NCBI GenBank assembly: GCA_013396915.1
Contig: VWZL01003483.1
Span: 812 to 64,811 of the forward strand
Reading direction: 5' to 3'
Origin: Stercorarius parasiticus
Taxonomy: Eukaryota; Chordata; Aves; Charadriiformes; Stercorariidae
DNA: 64,000 nt
Shown: in pieces, positions 50,601 to 61,500 of the stretch
Layout: each line of letters begins with the position of its first letter
How positions within the stretch are numbered: the stretch's first letter is position 1
The notes under the pieces: generated by a model
What the model saw: only the letters and a program-made list of their open reading frames with translations
The model's database searches: none
Told to the model about the DNA's origin: nothing
Program-made: the position numbers and the translations under genes

Positions 50601-53205
50601 TTGACTTTCTTTAATTACATTTACTGGTATATACTGTGATGCATTACTAAATAAAAAAATACTATCAAAAATGACAAAAATCCATGCTTAACTTCAGTAG
50701 GTCAATTACCTTAAGTGCTGCTACAGTCAGAAAAGTGATTCAAGGATAAACATGGGAACACACAATGCCATTTCTTCAATAGCTTCCAGATCAAATTCAA
50801 TAAGAGTCAAAGGGTCAATTTTTTTCCCTCCACCCCATGGCATCACAAACTCCCCATGGGACTTGGAGAACTTGGCTGAATTCTTTCTTTCCTGGCATTC
50901 TCTGCAGCAGCAATGATTATTATACACTGTTATGAGACATGCTCTTTTCAGAGGAAAGCTTTCATGTTTTCTAGGTAGAAATTTAAGATTTTATGTTAGT
51001 CTGGAGTCTCAACATCCAGCATCCCTGGTTATGTGTGAATAACTAGATAGAGCAGAATTTGTGTAGAATAAATGCTCAGAGGATTCTGTTCCTTGTTGGA
51101 TGAAAAGGCACTTAGGCCCAGTCTGTTCCTCCCTTTATTATCTTACACAGCAGCATCAAGGACAGATGTCCCAGGATTCCCTCCCTAAGTCATTGCTGTT
51201 GTAGATTGATGACCGTAAAGAAGTTTCGTTTCTCTGTGTCTGGCTGCTTAAATTCTATACGTTTTACCATTCAAACATAGCAATCGCAATTCAATCTTCT
51301 GTGCAACAGTTCCAGCTGGGATGCCCCAACCAACTGAAAAACACACGCAAACTCAACCACATAGCACATGTAGAAAAAGTGTAACACTTTCTGGTAGTGT
51401 CAGATTTGCTGAACAGGCACATACCAATACGTGCAGTTGGTTCAACACTTCTCAAGCGCCAGATTCCCTCTATTTGCATTAAACAAGGCATGCTCACTGG
51501 AAAAGCCTGTAGAGAAATATGGCAGCCCCAGTGATGCAGAAGTGGTTGTCTGGCAGCTGAGATAATGATGCAGGAAGCAGAAGATAACTTATGCTACACT
51601 AGCAAGAATAAAAGAAATCTTAAAGACAAAGTAGAGCCGGTAAGATGAAACTAACTTATGTGCAAATGTTCTATTTTGCTTTTGTTGTGACAGCCAATGC
51701 TTTGCATCACAACTAATTTGCACATGGATTATGTAAAAGCATGCATTTCTCAATTTTCATTACCATATTCATTTGCAAATCAAATAACTGCAAGAGTAAT
51801 GGTCTGCACAAAGGGACCTTTACAAAGGAGAGACCATCCCAGGATCAATAGCTAGTTGCAAAACTATTGATAGCATAATTGCTGTAACTTCCCATCCAGG
51901 GTGAGGCCCTTGACAGGCAGGACTCAGAAATAAAGTTGCCATGTAATTGCTGTAGGAAACAAAACTTCCCAGGAAAATCATCAAATTGAAAACCAAGTGC
52001 TTTCTACATAGCAAGGTTCATCAAGAAGCATTCAAAATTAGTGTGGCATCAAGGATCATAATTAAAAAAAAATACCTCTAATCTTTAAAAGAAAAAATTG
52101 AAAATAATTTATAAATCAATAAATAGTGGGTTTCCTTTTTTCCCCTGTAGGAACAAAGTTCCATAGATGGATTTGAAAGGTCCAAAATTCTTCAAAAGTT
52201 TCTTCTGTAAAACTTTTGTACAACACTTTTCTTAACCACACAACACTCACTACTTGACACCAAAAGTTAAGAATAAAATATTACAGCTCCCTTTCACAGG
52301 TCTAATACCATTTTCATTGACAAAATGGAGTCATTAAAAAAACCTGTTTTATCTTATATTTTGTGATCTGGGTATGTGCGCATGTACTCAGGAAAGCAGA
52401 GAGACTTAATATAACCACAGCAAAAAAGTGTTTTTCAACAGTAAGATTTAACTATTGAAAACATAGCTATTACTCACGTTTCTTTTCAGAAATACGACTC
52501 TGTGCTCCTCATTGTTTTCATTTTCACATCCAGCTTCCAAAATCCTTCTCAAGTCCTTCCTCTAACCATACATCTTTTTATTCGCTCACCCTAGAAGCAC
52601 ACTTTCAATGTTTATTACCCAATCTCACTCTACTGTGGGGGCAGCACCCACTGCTTTAACCTATAGTCATTTTAGAGCTTGGTAAGATTCTTTATGAAAC
52701 TTGCCACGCTACCAATTTTTGTGTCAAAAAATTCGATTACTGATGCTTCTACATCCAGGAGGGTCAGCACAATAAAATGTTCAACTTCCCAGCAGGCCTT
52801 TACACACTGATACAACGTACGCAGAGGCACATAAGCTCTCCTATAGAGGAAAAAAACAGTTCAAAACACTGAAGCTTTCTAGGGTGACAACAGATCCAGC
52901 TTCTGTTGCAGGTTCTTTAACAGGTGGGTAGACCAATTTCCACAGAGCATCACCTGACAGCCATTGATAACCTCAGGGTCAAATGCTTTTTTTCCCCGAG
53001 AACATTCATGTCAAATACCATGATTTAGCATGGGATTTTCACAAAGACATTTAAAGTAAAATAGTGTATTTAACATGACCCTGGTCCCTTGAGATCTTAC
53101 TGGAATTGCCTTATTCCTGAACATGCCATTTAATTCTGTTGCCTAAAGAATTTCTAAAGAAATTTCAACCATCACTTCAGTTACACTGGGAGGAAGGTTT
53201 TTCTT
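44613..53205. other. GRID1 intron, unique sequence
   Basis: About 8.6 kb with no supported gene. The longest frame, 49776-50210 minus (144 codons), is unrecognised. Low-complexity purine and A runs occur at 48136-48150 and 48385-48412. A near-duplicate TACCACTTTCC(T/A)TGAAA occurs at 49242 and 49313. Candidate conserved blocks lie at about 46780-47110 and 51658-51800. Confidence 0.6.
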
Positions 53206-53300
53206 TCCATTTCACAGATGGGAAAAGAAAGCATACAGGGGCTAGAAAGCCTTCTCAAGATGACATGGCAAAGAACAGCAGGGGCAGAGAGTGGGCTCAG
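53206..53300 (-). repeat. MIR-like SINE fragment (tentative)
   Basis: On the plus strand CATTTCACAGATGGGAAAA (53208-53226), then after some divergence CTCAAGATGACATGGCAA, then GGCAGAGAGTGGGCTCAG. This order resembles the reverse complement of the MIR core (ATTTTACAGATG...GAAACTGAGGC, CCAAGGTCACACAGC, GTGGCAGAGC). MIR elements are ancient amniote SINEs and are sparse in birds. The match is from memory and diverged. Confidence 0.4.
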
Positions 53301-54696
53301 TCTGTCTCATTCTGGCCTTGAGCTCCAACAGCTCTACAACACATTAGGAAGAGAGGAGAGCTGTCATCTTAGCTATAACTTACTTGACTTAATACAGTGC
53401 CTAGCCATCATTATCATATCAGGCAGCAGTCTCATCAGCAGAAAGCTCCCATTGCGATCAATGGGGAGTAGATTTCCGCGCATCTTCTGAAATGATGCAC
53501 AAACCATAAAGGAGAGAAGTGGAAAAACAAGGGCTGAGTCATGAAGATGCAGTATCTATGTGAACCTTGATCTTTCCTTGTACAAAAACAGGAGAACTGT
53601 ATGGATATACCAACTGACCTTTCCCCCATTGGTACTGCTCAGTAGGAGGAACAGTGTATCATCGAGAAGTTTGAATGCTGCGACTATCAAGTCTGTGGTC
53701 TTTGAAAGGTCACTTCTCAAGCACCAAGCTACTACCCATTTCTTGCTACTATCCATTTCTTCACCACAAGTGATGAAATCTAAAAGCTGGCTTCAGTTAG
53801 GTGGAATGCCATAGTTTGTGCCTTGCTTTTACCAATTTAGTAATCTTTTTCTTTTCATTTGTCCTATGAAATCTCTTTATTTCTTATTACAGAGTTTAAG
53901 GCATTTTACTGGAAAAGGCCACATTATTTCATATATTATTGTGCATACAGATTGCTGTCTGTAGCTTCAGTATAAAACAAGGCACATTTTATCGTAAGCA
54001 CAACAATATTAAGGGTTGTTAGGCTGTTCAGTGACTAGTCTGTATTTCTAATTGCCAAGTCTATTACTTTTCCTTAATTTAGCCAGCACAGAAATTATAA
54101 TCCAAAATGTATGTCTGATAAGGGACAAGTAATTCATGAGGTAAATAATTTTCAGCTCCAGCACAGCACAGCATTACTATAAACATGGGACTTCTTTAAA
54201 TTGTGCGATGTTATTTTGTCTTTGGAAAACCTGTTTCCACAAGGAAGACACCAAGGGATTGGCCGATTTTTAGAGATCAGCAGATGGACAAATTAAAACA
54301 TTACTCAAGGGGATAGTATAACTTCCAGAGAGCAGGTACAGAAAGACCACAGATTACAGTAAACCACAAAAGCTCAATACGTGAAACTCTCCGTAATCAT
54401 AAACACATGTTCTTCAAGTGACCTCGCTCCTCATGGGCAGCAGTCAGCTCCTGCACATTGAGTGGGGAAGTATTGCTGGAGACGCATAAGCACGGCTCTG
54501 CTGAAGGTAACTAATGAGGGCAGTAGCCCTGGGAGCCAGACTGCTGTTCTTCAGCTCAGCGTGCAATATCCTGGGAACGAGGTTATTTGTCCCCTATTCA
54601 CCAATGCCTGCCCAGAGCTGGCAAGAGTCAGTTGGCTTCTTTCCAGCAACTCCTCCCACCAAATTCTCATGAAAAAAATCCTTCTAGTGGAATTAG
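53301..54696. other. GRID1 intron, unique sequence
   Basis: No supported gene. It contains a 17-bp tandem duplication at 53728-53761 (GCTACTACCCATTTCTT, then the same with one change). Confidence 0.6.
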
Positions 54697-54704
54697 TATA
54701 AGAG
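54697..54704 (+). promoter_or_regulatory. Putative TATA box
   Basis: TATAAGAG lies 82 bases before the ATG at 54779. With usual spacing the transcription start would be near 54728, giving a leader of about 50 bases. Alone this is weak evidence; it gains weight from the exon-like sequence that follows. Confidence 0.3.
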
Positions 54705-54778
54705 GGTTGTCGCATCCGAGAGGAAGAGGAGAGGAAACATCTGCAATACGCAACACGCTCTCCACTGGAAGGAGCAGA

Positions 54779-54836
54779 ATGCCTGCGGCAATTTTCCACC
54801 TCCTTTTAGTGTCTGTCCTACTGGTACAGATTGAAG
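54779..54836 (+). CDS. Putative first coding exon of a small secreted protein, antisense to GRID1
   Basis: Seen: an ATG with A at -3, then MPAAIFHLLLVSVLLVQIE. It has a short N-region, a leucine/valine-rich core of about 12 residues and a polar end, which is signal-peptide-like. The segment ends at AAG followed by GTCAGT, an acceptable splice donor, in phase 1, the phase usual for signal-peptide exons of secreted proteins. A TATA-like box sits 82 bases upstream. Without splicing the frame stops after 33 codons. The nearest plausible acceptor (CCTCTTCTACAG, AG at 55254-55255) would join in phase and keep the frame open to a TAA at 55453. The resulting product has no family resemblance I can name. 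This may be chance: short hydrophobic frames are not rare in 64 kb. It is listed as hypothetical. Confidence 0.22.
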
Positions 54837-55650
54837 GTCAGTCTGTGATAAATGGAAAAGATAAATTTGATCATAACTGAATTTACAGAGCATGTGAATT
54901 AAGGGTTTCAGGATTTGGTACAAAGATGTTAATCCTTTGCAGAAAGAGGCAAAGAAACACAGATATACTACTGGAGTAAGTGATACCATCATTCAGTAAC
55001 CAGGCTTGCTACCAGGCAAAATGGGTGACAGCAGTTTGCACATAGAGCATCTGGGGTGTTACTAGGGCCAGGATTCCCAGTGGTTGAAAGATCCCCAACT
55101 CAAGCAGTTTTGAAAGGTTAAAGCTACAAATCATCAGGAAAGAAACATGAGTAACTATCAAAGGACATTTGCAAGACATCATTTTTTTTTTTTTTCATGC
55201 TTGGAACTAACTGCTAGAGTAACACTAACTTTTTAAGCCTAATCCTCTTCTACAGAGCAACTTTCTCATCGCTACCAGAAGGTCACCAAAAGAACACCTA
55301 CCACGCACATCGTGGGTTTTGCTTTCAAAGTATTCACTGGTCAAGCATTATGTAGGACAGGAATTACATGGCGGTTTATTTGCTGGGTTGCTAGATTTTT
55401 GAGTCTACAGATTAACTATACAAGCATCAAGGCATCCTTCTCATGCTTAAAATAATTCTGTGTAATTAAAAGGATGTTACAGTCTCAGTTGATTTCCCAC
55501 TTAAAACCACTGTCATCATCTTCAGTCTGCCTGTTAAAGAAACACCAAGTGACATCTCTAACAACTGAGAATTGAAAGCAGCACCCAAGGCTTTCAGAAC
55601 TCATTTGAGCTCAGGTCCCTTTTATCAGCCTCTCCCCCCCCTCTTTTTTN

Positions 55651-55702
55651 ATATAAATTATATATCATTATATATAAATAATAATATTTATGTAAATTTA
55701 TA
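55651..55702. repeat. AT-rich low-complexity sequence
   Basis: Imperfect ATATAAAT/TATATA arrays directly after a single unknown base at 55650 and a T-run. Confidence 0.85.
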
Positions 55703-55981
55703 CAAACAGATGTATAAAATGTAAGCTATATGCGCAGATACACATAAGATTATTTTTCCAACTGCAATTTAACCTTAATTTCCTTTCTTTGTATTCTGTT
55801 CATAGTACGTCACCACACCAAAAGTATACGCATCACATTTTACACCAGAAGTGTTTGCAGGGTTTTAAAACATACTATAGAAAATTTATTTTCCCCATTA
55901 CAGATCATATATCCTAAGATGAGAGTGCTGAAAATACCACAAGTTAAACATATGGAACAGTGCTCATATCAGTTGAGCAAA

Positions 55982-55993
55982 GGGGGGGGGGGG
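55982..55993 (+). repeat. Poly-G tract (G12)
   Basis: Twelve consecutive Gs in an otherwise AT-rich neighbourhood. Length may be an assembly estimate. Confidence 0.9.
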
Positions 55994-56682
55994 AATTAAA
56001 AAAAATTATGCACATGTTCCCTTTCACTCTGAGGGCTTGGCACAATGAGAGATTTATTTTTTCATTGCTTCTTTACACCCATCATAAGGTACTAAATTTT
56101 CTTGTGTAGAGACTCTTTCACCTCAAGTTTCAGCCTAAAGTAAAAGTTTTTCTGAAGGAAATGCATCAGATGTAGTGAAAATGCTAAGTCTACTTTTTGG
56201 TTTAATGCCAGGAAGTATATTACTATGAAATTTAGTCCAAATGGAGAACAGTGCGAGGAAGCATGTGAAAAAAAGATATGGTAATAGTTATTGTGAAAAT
56301 TAATTTTTAAAGAGAACAGTACTCAGCTTTGATAGAAAGCATTTTCTGGGAATGGGTAGAGGCCGTGTTGAACTTCCTTGCACAGTTATGTGACCCCTGC
56401 CAATCAATGTCAACACTTTATTAATATTTTACTGAAAAAGTGCAAGATGATTCAAACTTTGGCTGTCTTGGTAGGTGTTGCTAAGCAACTTTGCTGCTTG
56501 TCTGAGAATTAGTTTTCACAGCAACCTTTCCTTTAAACCAAAGACCTGCATCCACTTGAAATACTTTCCCCTTTGTCAGTGAAGAACCCAGCAAGTTATA
56601 TTCCACCCCTCCCTTTATATTTTCCTCTCCGTTTCCCACTTCAAAGAAATAAATCTAATAGTGTCTGGAAATTCTCCATTTC

Positions 56683-56688
56683 ACTTAC
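56683..56688 (-). other. 5' splice site downstream of the GRID1 exon
   Basis: The minus strand reads TATG then GTAAGT, a near-perfect donor consensus from the +1 position. It leaves one G of a codon that in GRID1 is completed as Asp by the next exon, which is not in this window. Confidence 0.9.
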
Positions 56689-56973
56689 CATAATCACTGT
56701 CATAAAATACTATGAATTTCTGCCACCGCAGCTCAGTGACCAGTTTCAGCATAACATCATTGAGGCGGACGGGCGGACGGGCGGCCAGCGTGTACTCCTC
56801 CTCCTCCAGGCTGGGGTTCAGGTGGCAGGCGGTGCGCGGGGAGCCTCCTGTGTTGCGCTGGACAAAAAGGTGTGGGATGTGCATGGCATCCGTCAGGGAC
56901 TGCAGGGCATTTGCTGAGGCACAACCAGTGGACGTCACTAAGGCTAAGATCCCCAGGGTCATCAGGTCGCAGG
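56689..56973 (-). CDS. GRID1: Internal exon of glutamate receptor delta-1 (amino-terminal domain)
   Basis: Seen: a 285-bp minus-strand open segment bounded by an AG acceptor and a GTAAGT donor. It starts with the last two bases of an Ala codon and ends with the first base of the next codon after DSDY (phase 1 at both ends). It contains [38 protein letters not shown] and [14 protein letters not shown]. Known: these match the delta glutamate receptor amino-terminal domain; [11 protein letters not shown] fits GRID1 rather than GRID2, which differs in this stretch. GRID1 is a postsynaptic membrane protein; this bilobed extracellular domain binds cerebellin and so links to presynaptic neurexin. 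The Cys in ACDLM and those in TGCAS and RTACHL correspond to conserved disulfide cysteines. By recall the segment covers about residues 79-174 of the human protein, probably exon 3. Odd points: Leu after DLMT where I recall Gln, and a run of four Glu before YTLA. No frameshift or stop. The identity is very secure; the exon number is inferred. Confidence 0.96.
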
Positions 56974-57004
56974 CTGGACAAGACAAGAAATAAAGCAGGG
57001 TTAG
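56974..57004 (-). other. 3' splice site and branch point upstream of the GRID1 exon
   Basis: On the minus strand the sequence runs from a CTAAC branch-like motif (plus 57000-57004) through a pyrimidine-rich stretch, TTTATTTCTTGTCTTGTCCAG, to the AG at 56975-56974. The likely branch adenosine is about 27 nt from the acceptor, a normal distance. The open frame running on upstream to about 57175 is intronic read-through: its residues stop resembling the receptor exactly at this AG. Confidence 0.85.
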
Positions 57005-58502
57005 AACAAGCTCAACAATTCCTTTGACCAACCTAGATGCTAAGAAGGGAACAAGACAGGCTTTGCCCTTGCTATTAACACAGATTTCTATTACAGTATC
57101 AGTTGAAGCCTTTAGAGACAGGTCCTGTACCTTTACAGTAGGAGGCGGTATCTGCAATCTGTACCAATAAGACAAAGTTAAGGACAGATAACATTATTCC
57201 TGTCATTTCTTCAAACAGGAGCCAATGCGATTGGAGATTATGACCCTTGCTTCAGGTCATTACTGGTGGAAACAGGAACTTAACTCCCATCTTTTAAAAC
57301 CCACTTCAGTGCTTTCACCTCTTAATCATTGTTGTGCACACTGGATGAAAACTTCAGACAATAAAGAGCAATTTCAGTTTCAAGGATTTGTCTTACACAA
57401 CAGACTTTTGAAGGATTATTAAATTGATGAAAAAACATTCACTGTGTGTCTCAGAGCAATGAAGAAACAACAAAGGCACTCGTTAGAACAAAGGCAACTC
57501 AGGGATGACTAAACAATTATTGACACTCTAGCTGTCTTTAAAAAGATCTGGAAAAGCACATACCATTTAAAAACACAGCATATACATTTGAGCCTACGTG
57601 CTTTTGAGAATGAAGCGTTAGGTGAGTTTGAGACACAGGCCATGCAGGTTGGACAGCACAGGGCAGCCTTGCTCTGCTGCTCAGGACACGGGGCAGTCTC
57701 TCGCACGGCTCACTCCTCCCGAGACTCCTCCAGGTAAGACAACCTGATATTCAGCTGGGATTAGAAAAATGTTTCCAGCCAAGGTCCCCAGTTGTAACTC
57801 AGCAGCGGCGGTAAGACTGTGTAAGACTACAAAGGCTGATGCCCATTTTTACTAACCCTCTTGAACAAGCGGCAGCAAAGTTGGCCCCTGGGAGCTCAGC
57901 ACAGCAAGTGCTCATAGGTGAGCGCTGTACCAGCCCCTAGGGTCCCCCAGGGGCACCCTCTCCTCCTTTGAGGAGGGCTGGGGGCGAGCTCAGGGTTTCA
58001 GTAAGTGTTTCAGTCCCTGAGCAACCACCTGCACAAGCAAAGCCTGCCCAAAGGAAAGCCTGCTTCACCAGGACAGAGGCCCACCATCACAAACCCAGAC
58101 AGGAGGTGACCAGAGATGGTCCACGGCCCAACTGCAGCCTGCCTAGCTTACTAACAGTGAATAAACAAAAGAGCCTCTGGGTGCAATTCAGAGCCCCTGC
58201 GGGCCATGCAGAGTAGCTGAGCGGGAAATTTGGCTTCCAGCTGGAGAGGGGAGGCTGCGTGTGCTGGTGCTTCCCAGTAGCACGTGTTGCGTGATGGCTG
58301 GGGCACGCGTCTGGTGCAGTCATGCAGAAGAGACACAATGCCACCCTGCTACTGACTATCCACAGTCTGCTGGGGGACACGGACTGAGCAGAAAGGTAGG
58401 AAAGTGAACACAATGTATTAAAAAGATTTATTTTTCCTCCTCTAAACACTTCTAAGTATATCTCCACTTTCACAGGCCAAAAAGTCAAAGGCAATGGACA
58501 GG

Positions 58503-58553
58503 TTATTAATAATTAATAGTAATTAACAGTTAATTATCAATTAATATTAATTA
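58503..58553. repeat. Imperfect TTAAT/ATTAA repeat
   Basis: Consists almost wholly of overlapping TTAATAATTAAT, TAATTAAC, TTAATTATCAATTAAT and ATTAATTAC. Each contains TAAT cores, the homeodomain binding core, but a simple AT repeat gives the same pattern. Confidence 0.75.
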
Positions 58554-61500
58554 CACAAAGCTACAGTAATTAAATACATTAAACTGTTTCTAATGCAACC
58601 AATTAACTGCTTCACCAAATATCATCTTAGAGCAGACAGAAAATAAATATATTTCACTTTGATATGGGATAATAGAAGGAAAATGTTTGATCTTCTCTAT
58701 GCACAGAATAGTCAACATTGTATCCTAACGCAACAGAGAAAGATGAAGTGCTTTTAAAATTATTTCCTTGATGGTCTTTACAATAAACATATGTCAGCTG
58801 CATTATCTAAATTTACTCTGTGTTGATTATAGTTATATGAAATTGTTCTTTGTTTTTTCTGAGAGCTGACCTGATTTAACAGCAGGGAGGCATTACATTT
58901 GCCAAATGGGAGACCCAGGTTCAGGAACAGATTTGATTTCCCAGGCTTCTTGCCAGAGAAAACTGAACATGTCATACAGGTAATTTATTTAGTCACAGCA
59001 GGGGAGGGAACACAGAAGTGGGAACAGAGGGAGAGAACAGCAGAGCTGAGCTATAAACCCCTGCAGAGATCACCAACCAGCGAGCTTTGCTGTCACCGAG
59101 GGTGAGAGAAGCAAGCCACATGGGTATGTAGGAGGAACAATTTACTTGCAAAGCAGACAGAAAGAGAGAAAAAACAAAGCCCTTTCTGACAGGAGACTGC
59201 ATTCAGAGAGTCACTTATTTGTGGAATATAGAGCCGATGGCCAGTTGTATAACAAGAGATAACTTCATTTGGTGGTTGGCACTAATCAAAAGCTGCTCAC
59301 TTATTAGCAGCAAAAAGGCCGGAGATACAACAGACCACAGCAAATGGGCCCCCTTATCTCCCAGCACAGCCCACCAAACACAGCTGAAATATCTCGGCAA
59401 AGACTGGTTTGGGTGAGGCATTTTCCCAGTGTTTTGCAATTTGTGTCAATGGGTTAAAATGAAGAATTAGTCAACACACTTCTACATTCTGATATTTTGT
59501 CAATTGATTATGTTCCGCCTGAAAGCATATGCTACACAGTAAGTGTTACCTCCTCTTGCCTCTCTGCTTTGAGCTAGTACAGTAGGCAATAAAATCGGGA
59601 ATGACTAAGGAAAAAAGGTTTCGTATTTTCTGAATTGCTTGCTTTAGTCAAATTACAGAACGTGAAATAGAACCTGTCCTATTTCTAATAGAAGACTTTC
59701 ACTATATAAAACCACAATGGATTCCAAGAAGTTCAACCTCTCCGCACTTGTTACACTGAAGGGTGAGAATAAGCTTTTAGCACATACAGGAAAAGAAGTA
59801 TTACTTTCTACATGAGTAACGGAATGGGGAACAACTACATAGCAGACTCCAATTCATTAAAAAACTCGTTAACTCTTAAGACATCTTGAAATTACTGAGC
59901 AAGAGAATGTTCAAGGATTATTCAATATCAAAAGAAAACTCTTCTGGTGACATTTTTTTAGTATTTCCCCCCATACACCTGTGCTTTCTTGCATAAAAAA
60001 AAAAAATTGTGACATGAGAAAAGATGTGTAATTTTTCCTTTTACTTCATACTAGCTATGGATTTTCAGCAACAATCAAGCATTCTTGACTCTGTGACTCA
60101 GTAAATCACTAATTCTGTATGTCAGTTGCAACTTCATAAGCACTCAAAAGAACCTGCAATTTTTGCGTATGAATTTCATAACCCTCATCTTGATTTCCTT
60201 AAAGCTGAAATACAGAGATTTCAAGTACCTTGGTTCATGTCAACCCACTAGCACAAGGAAAAGGGGAATCAAAACATCCTGAGATCTTTAGTGATCTTTA
60301 ATTACTATAGTTGTAACAATTTAACTTTGTTTCAACTAAGATGCTTTCGTGTTTCTTTATCCTGTAGATAGATTTACATAGATGACTTTCAAGAAATAAT
60401 GCTTTTAAAGTATTTGTTCCACAGATAAAGACACAACATTCTAGCAATCCTGCCCCCAGATTTCACTGCTATTTGTATACCAATAGTTATTAGTTTACTG
60501 AATGCCTTCATTGCCATCGGGCTTCATTTTAAGAAGATACCAACATCCTACAAGCCATACAGTATGAAATACACACTTTAACATAATTAAAACATGAATG
60601 TGACCATGCCTAAAGAATAAATCTGCATTCATCTGAGTAGCTTAAATTACGTCATAATAGTTGTTCGTTAGTGTGGACTCCATCAACAGACCATCTCTCA
60701 AGCTTGTGTATTTCCCAAATTATTCGTTAATCCAGTTTTCAGTTGTTTCAGTGAAGCATCTCTCCTAACATATGCTTTTGAAGTCTGTTTTCAGGAACTC
60801 CCCTTTCCATATCTGCTTGACATTTTACATCTTGAACTGTTATTTCCATTACAGAGTTTCACAAGACACTGTCTGCCCTCTTCTCCATCTATTGCCTTGG
60901 CTTTTTCCATTTAGCTTCTCCATGTTACCTCTCTCATGATGTTGGCAGAAGTAACACAGGTTAATATATTTTGGGCATCTTCTAACATCCATTTGTCTAA
61001 TTCAACTTTTATATCATAGCAATACATACTGAAAGTTTCTCTCATTCTGTGACCGACATCTCTAACTTCAGTCATATCCCATTAAGACCACACTTAAGCC
61101 TGGAAGAGCAGCTATTATTTTTCAGACTGCACCTTACCCTTATGACCTTTTTTAAGCAGTGGGACTCCTCATGGCACACAAGATGATGCAAGGAGCCTGC
61201 TTTGCTACAATCATGTTTAAGGTCTGGATCTTCTACCATTGCCTTGTGTATTGCCATCCTATTTCTGAAGACGGGTGCAGATGGCAAAGTCCTGATTTGG
61301 CACCATCTTCATAGGGATATTTGCATTAAGAGCTTTAGCTCAGATCTCTCTGTAATTAAATTCCTCTCTCTTCAAACTGCAGGGAATCAAAATACTCCAA
61401 GAGAAACTGTTATCTTGCTCCTGGCAACATGACAATATAACCATCTTTCAGACTCCCTTTCAGTGGTTTCCTATTATTCAGAAAAGGGTAGAAACTTGTT

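Larger units (their letters stand above)
54837..56682. other. GRID1 intron; possible second exon of the antisense candidate inside
   Basis: Mostly unique AT-rich sequence. 55256-55455 plus could be a terminal exon for the candidate at 54779 (open for about 66 codons after a phase-1 join). It also holds the N at 55650, an AT-rich patch and a G12 run. The GRID1 donor follows at 56688. Confidence 0.4.

Noticed and set aside
56573..56917. Plus-strand open frame of 114 codons overlapping the GRID1 exon
   Set aside because: It is the antisense shadow of the exon; the GC-rich coding sequence leaves the opposite frame open, and its residues show no family.
56974..57175. Extension of the GRID1 frame upstream of the acceptor
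   Set aside because: Similarity ends exactly at the AG acceptor with a branch point and pyrimidine tract behind it; the extension is intron.
57650..58330. CpG island or promoter
   Set aside because: G+C is raised but CpG dinucleotides are not dense, and no exon or start region is associated.
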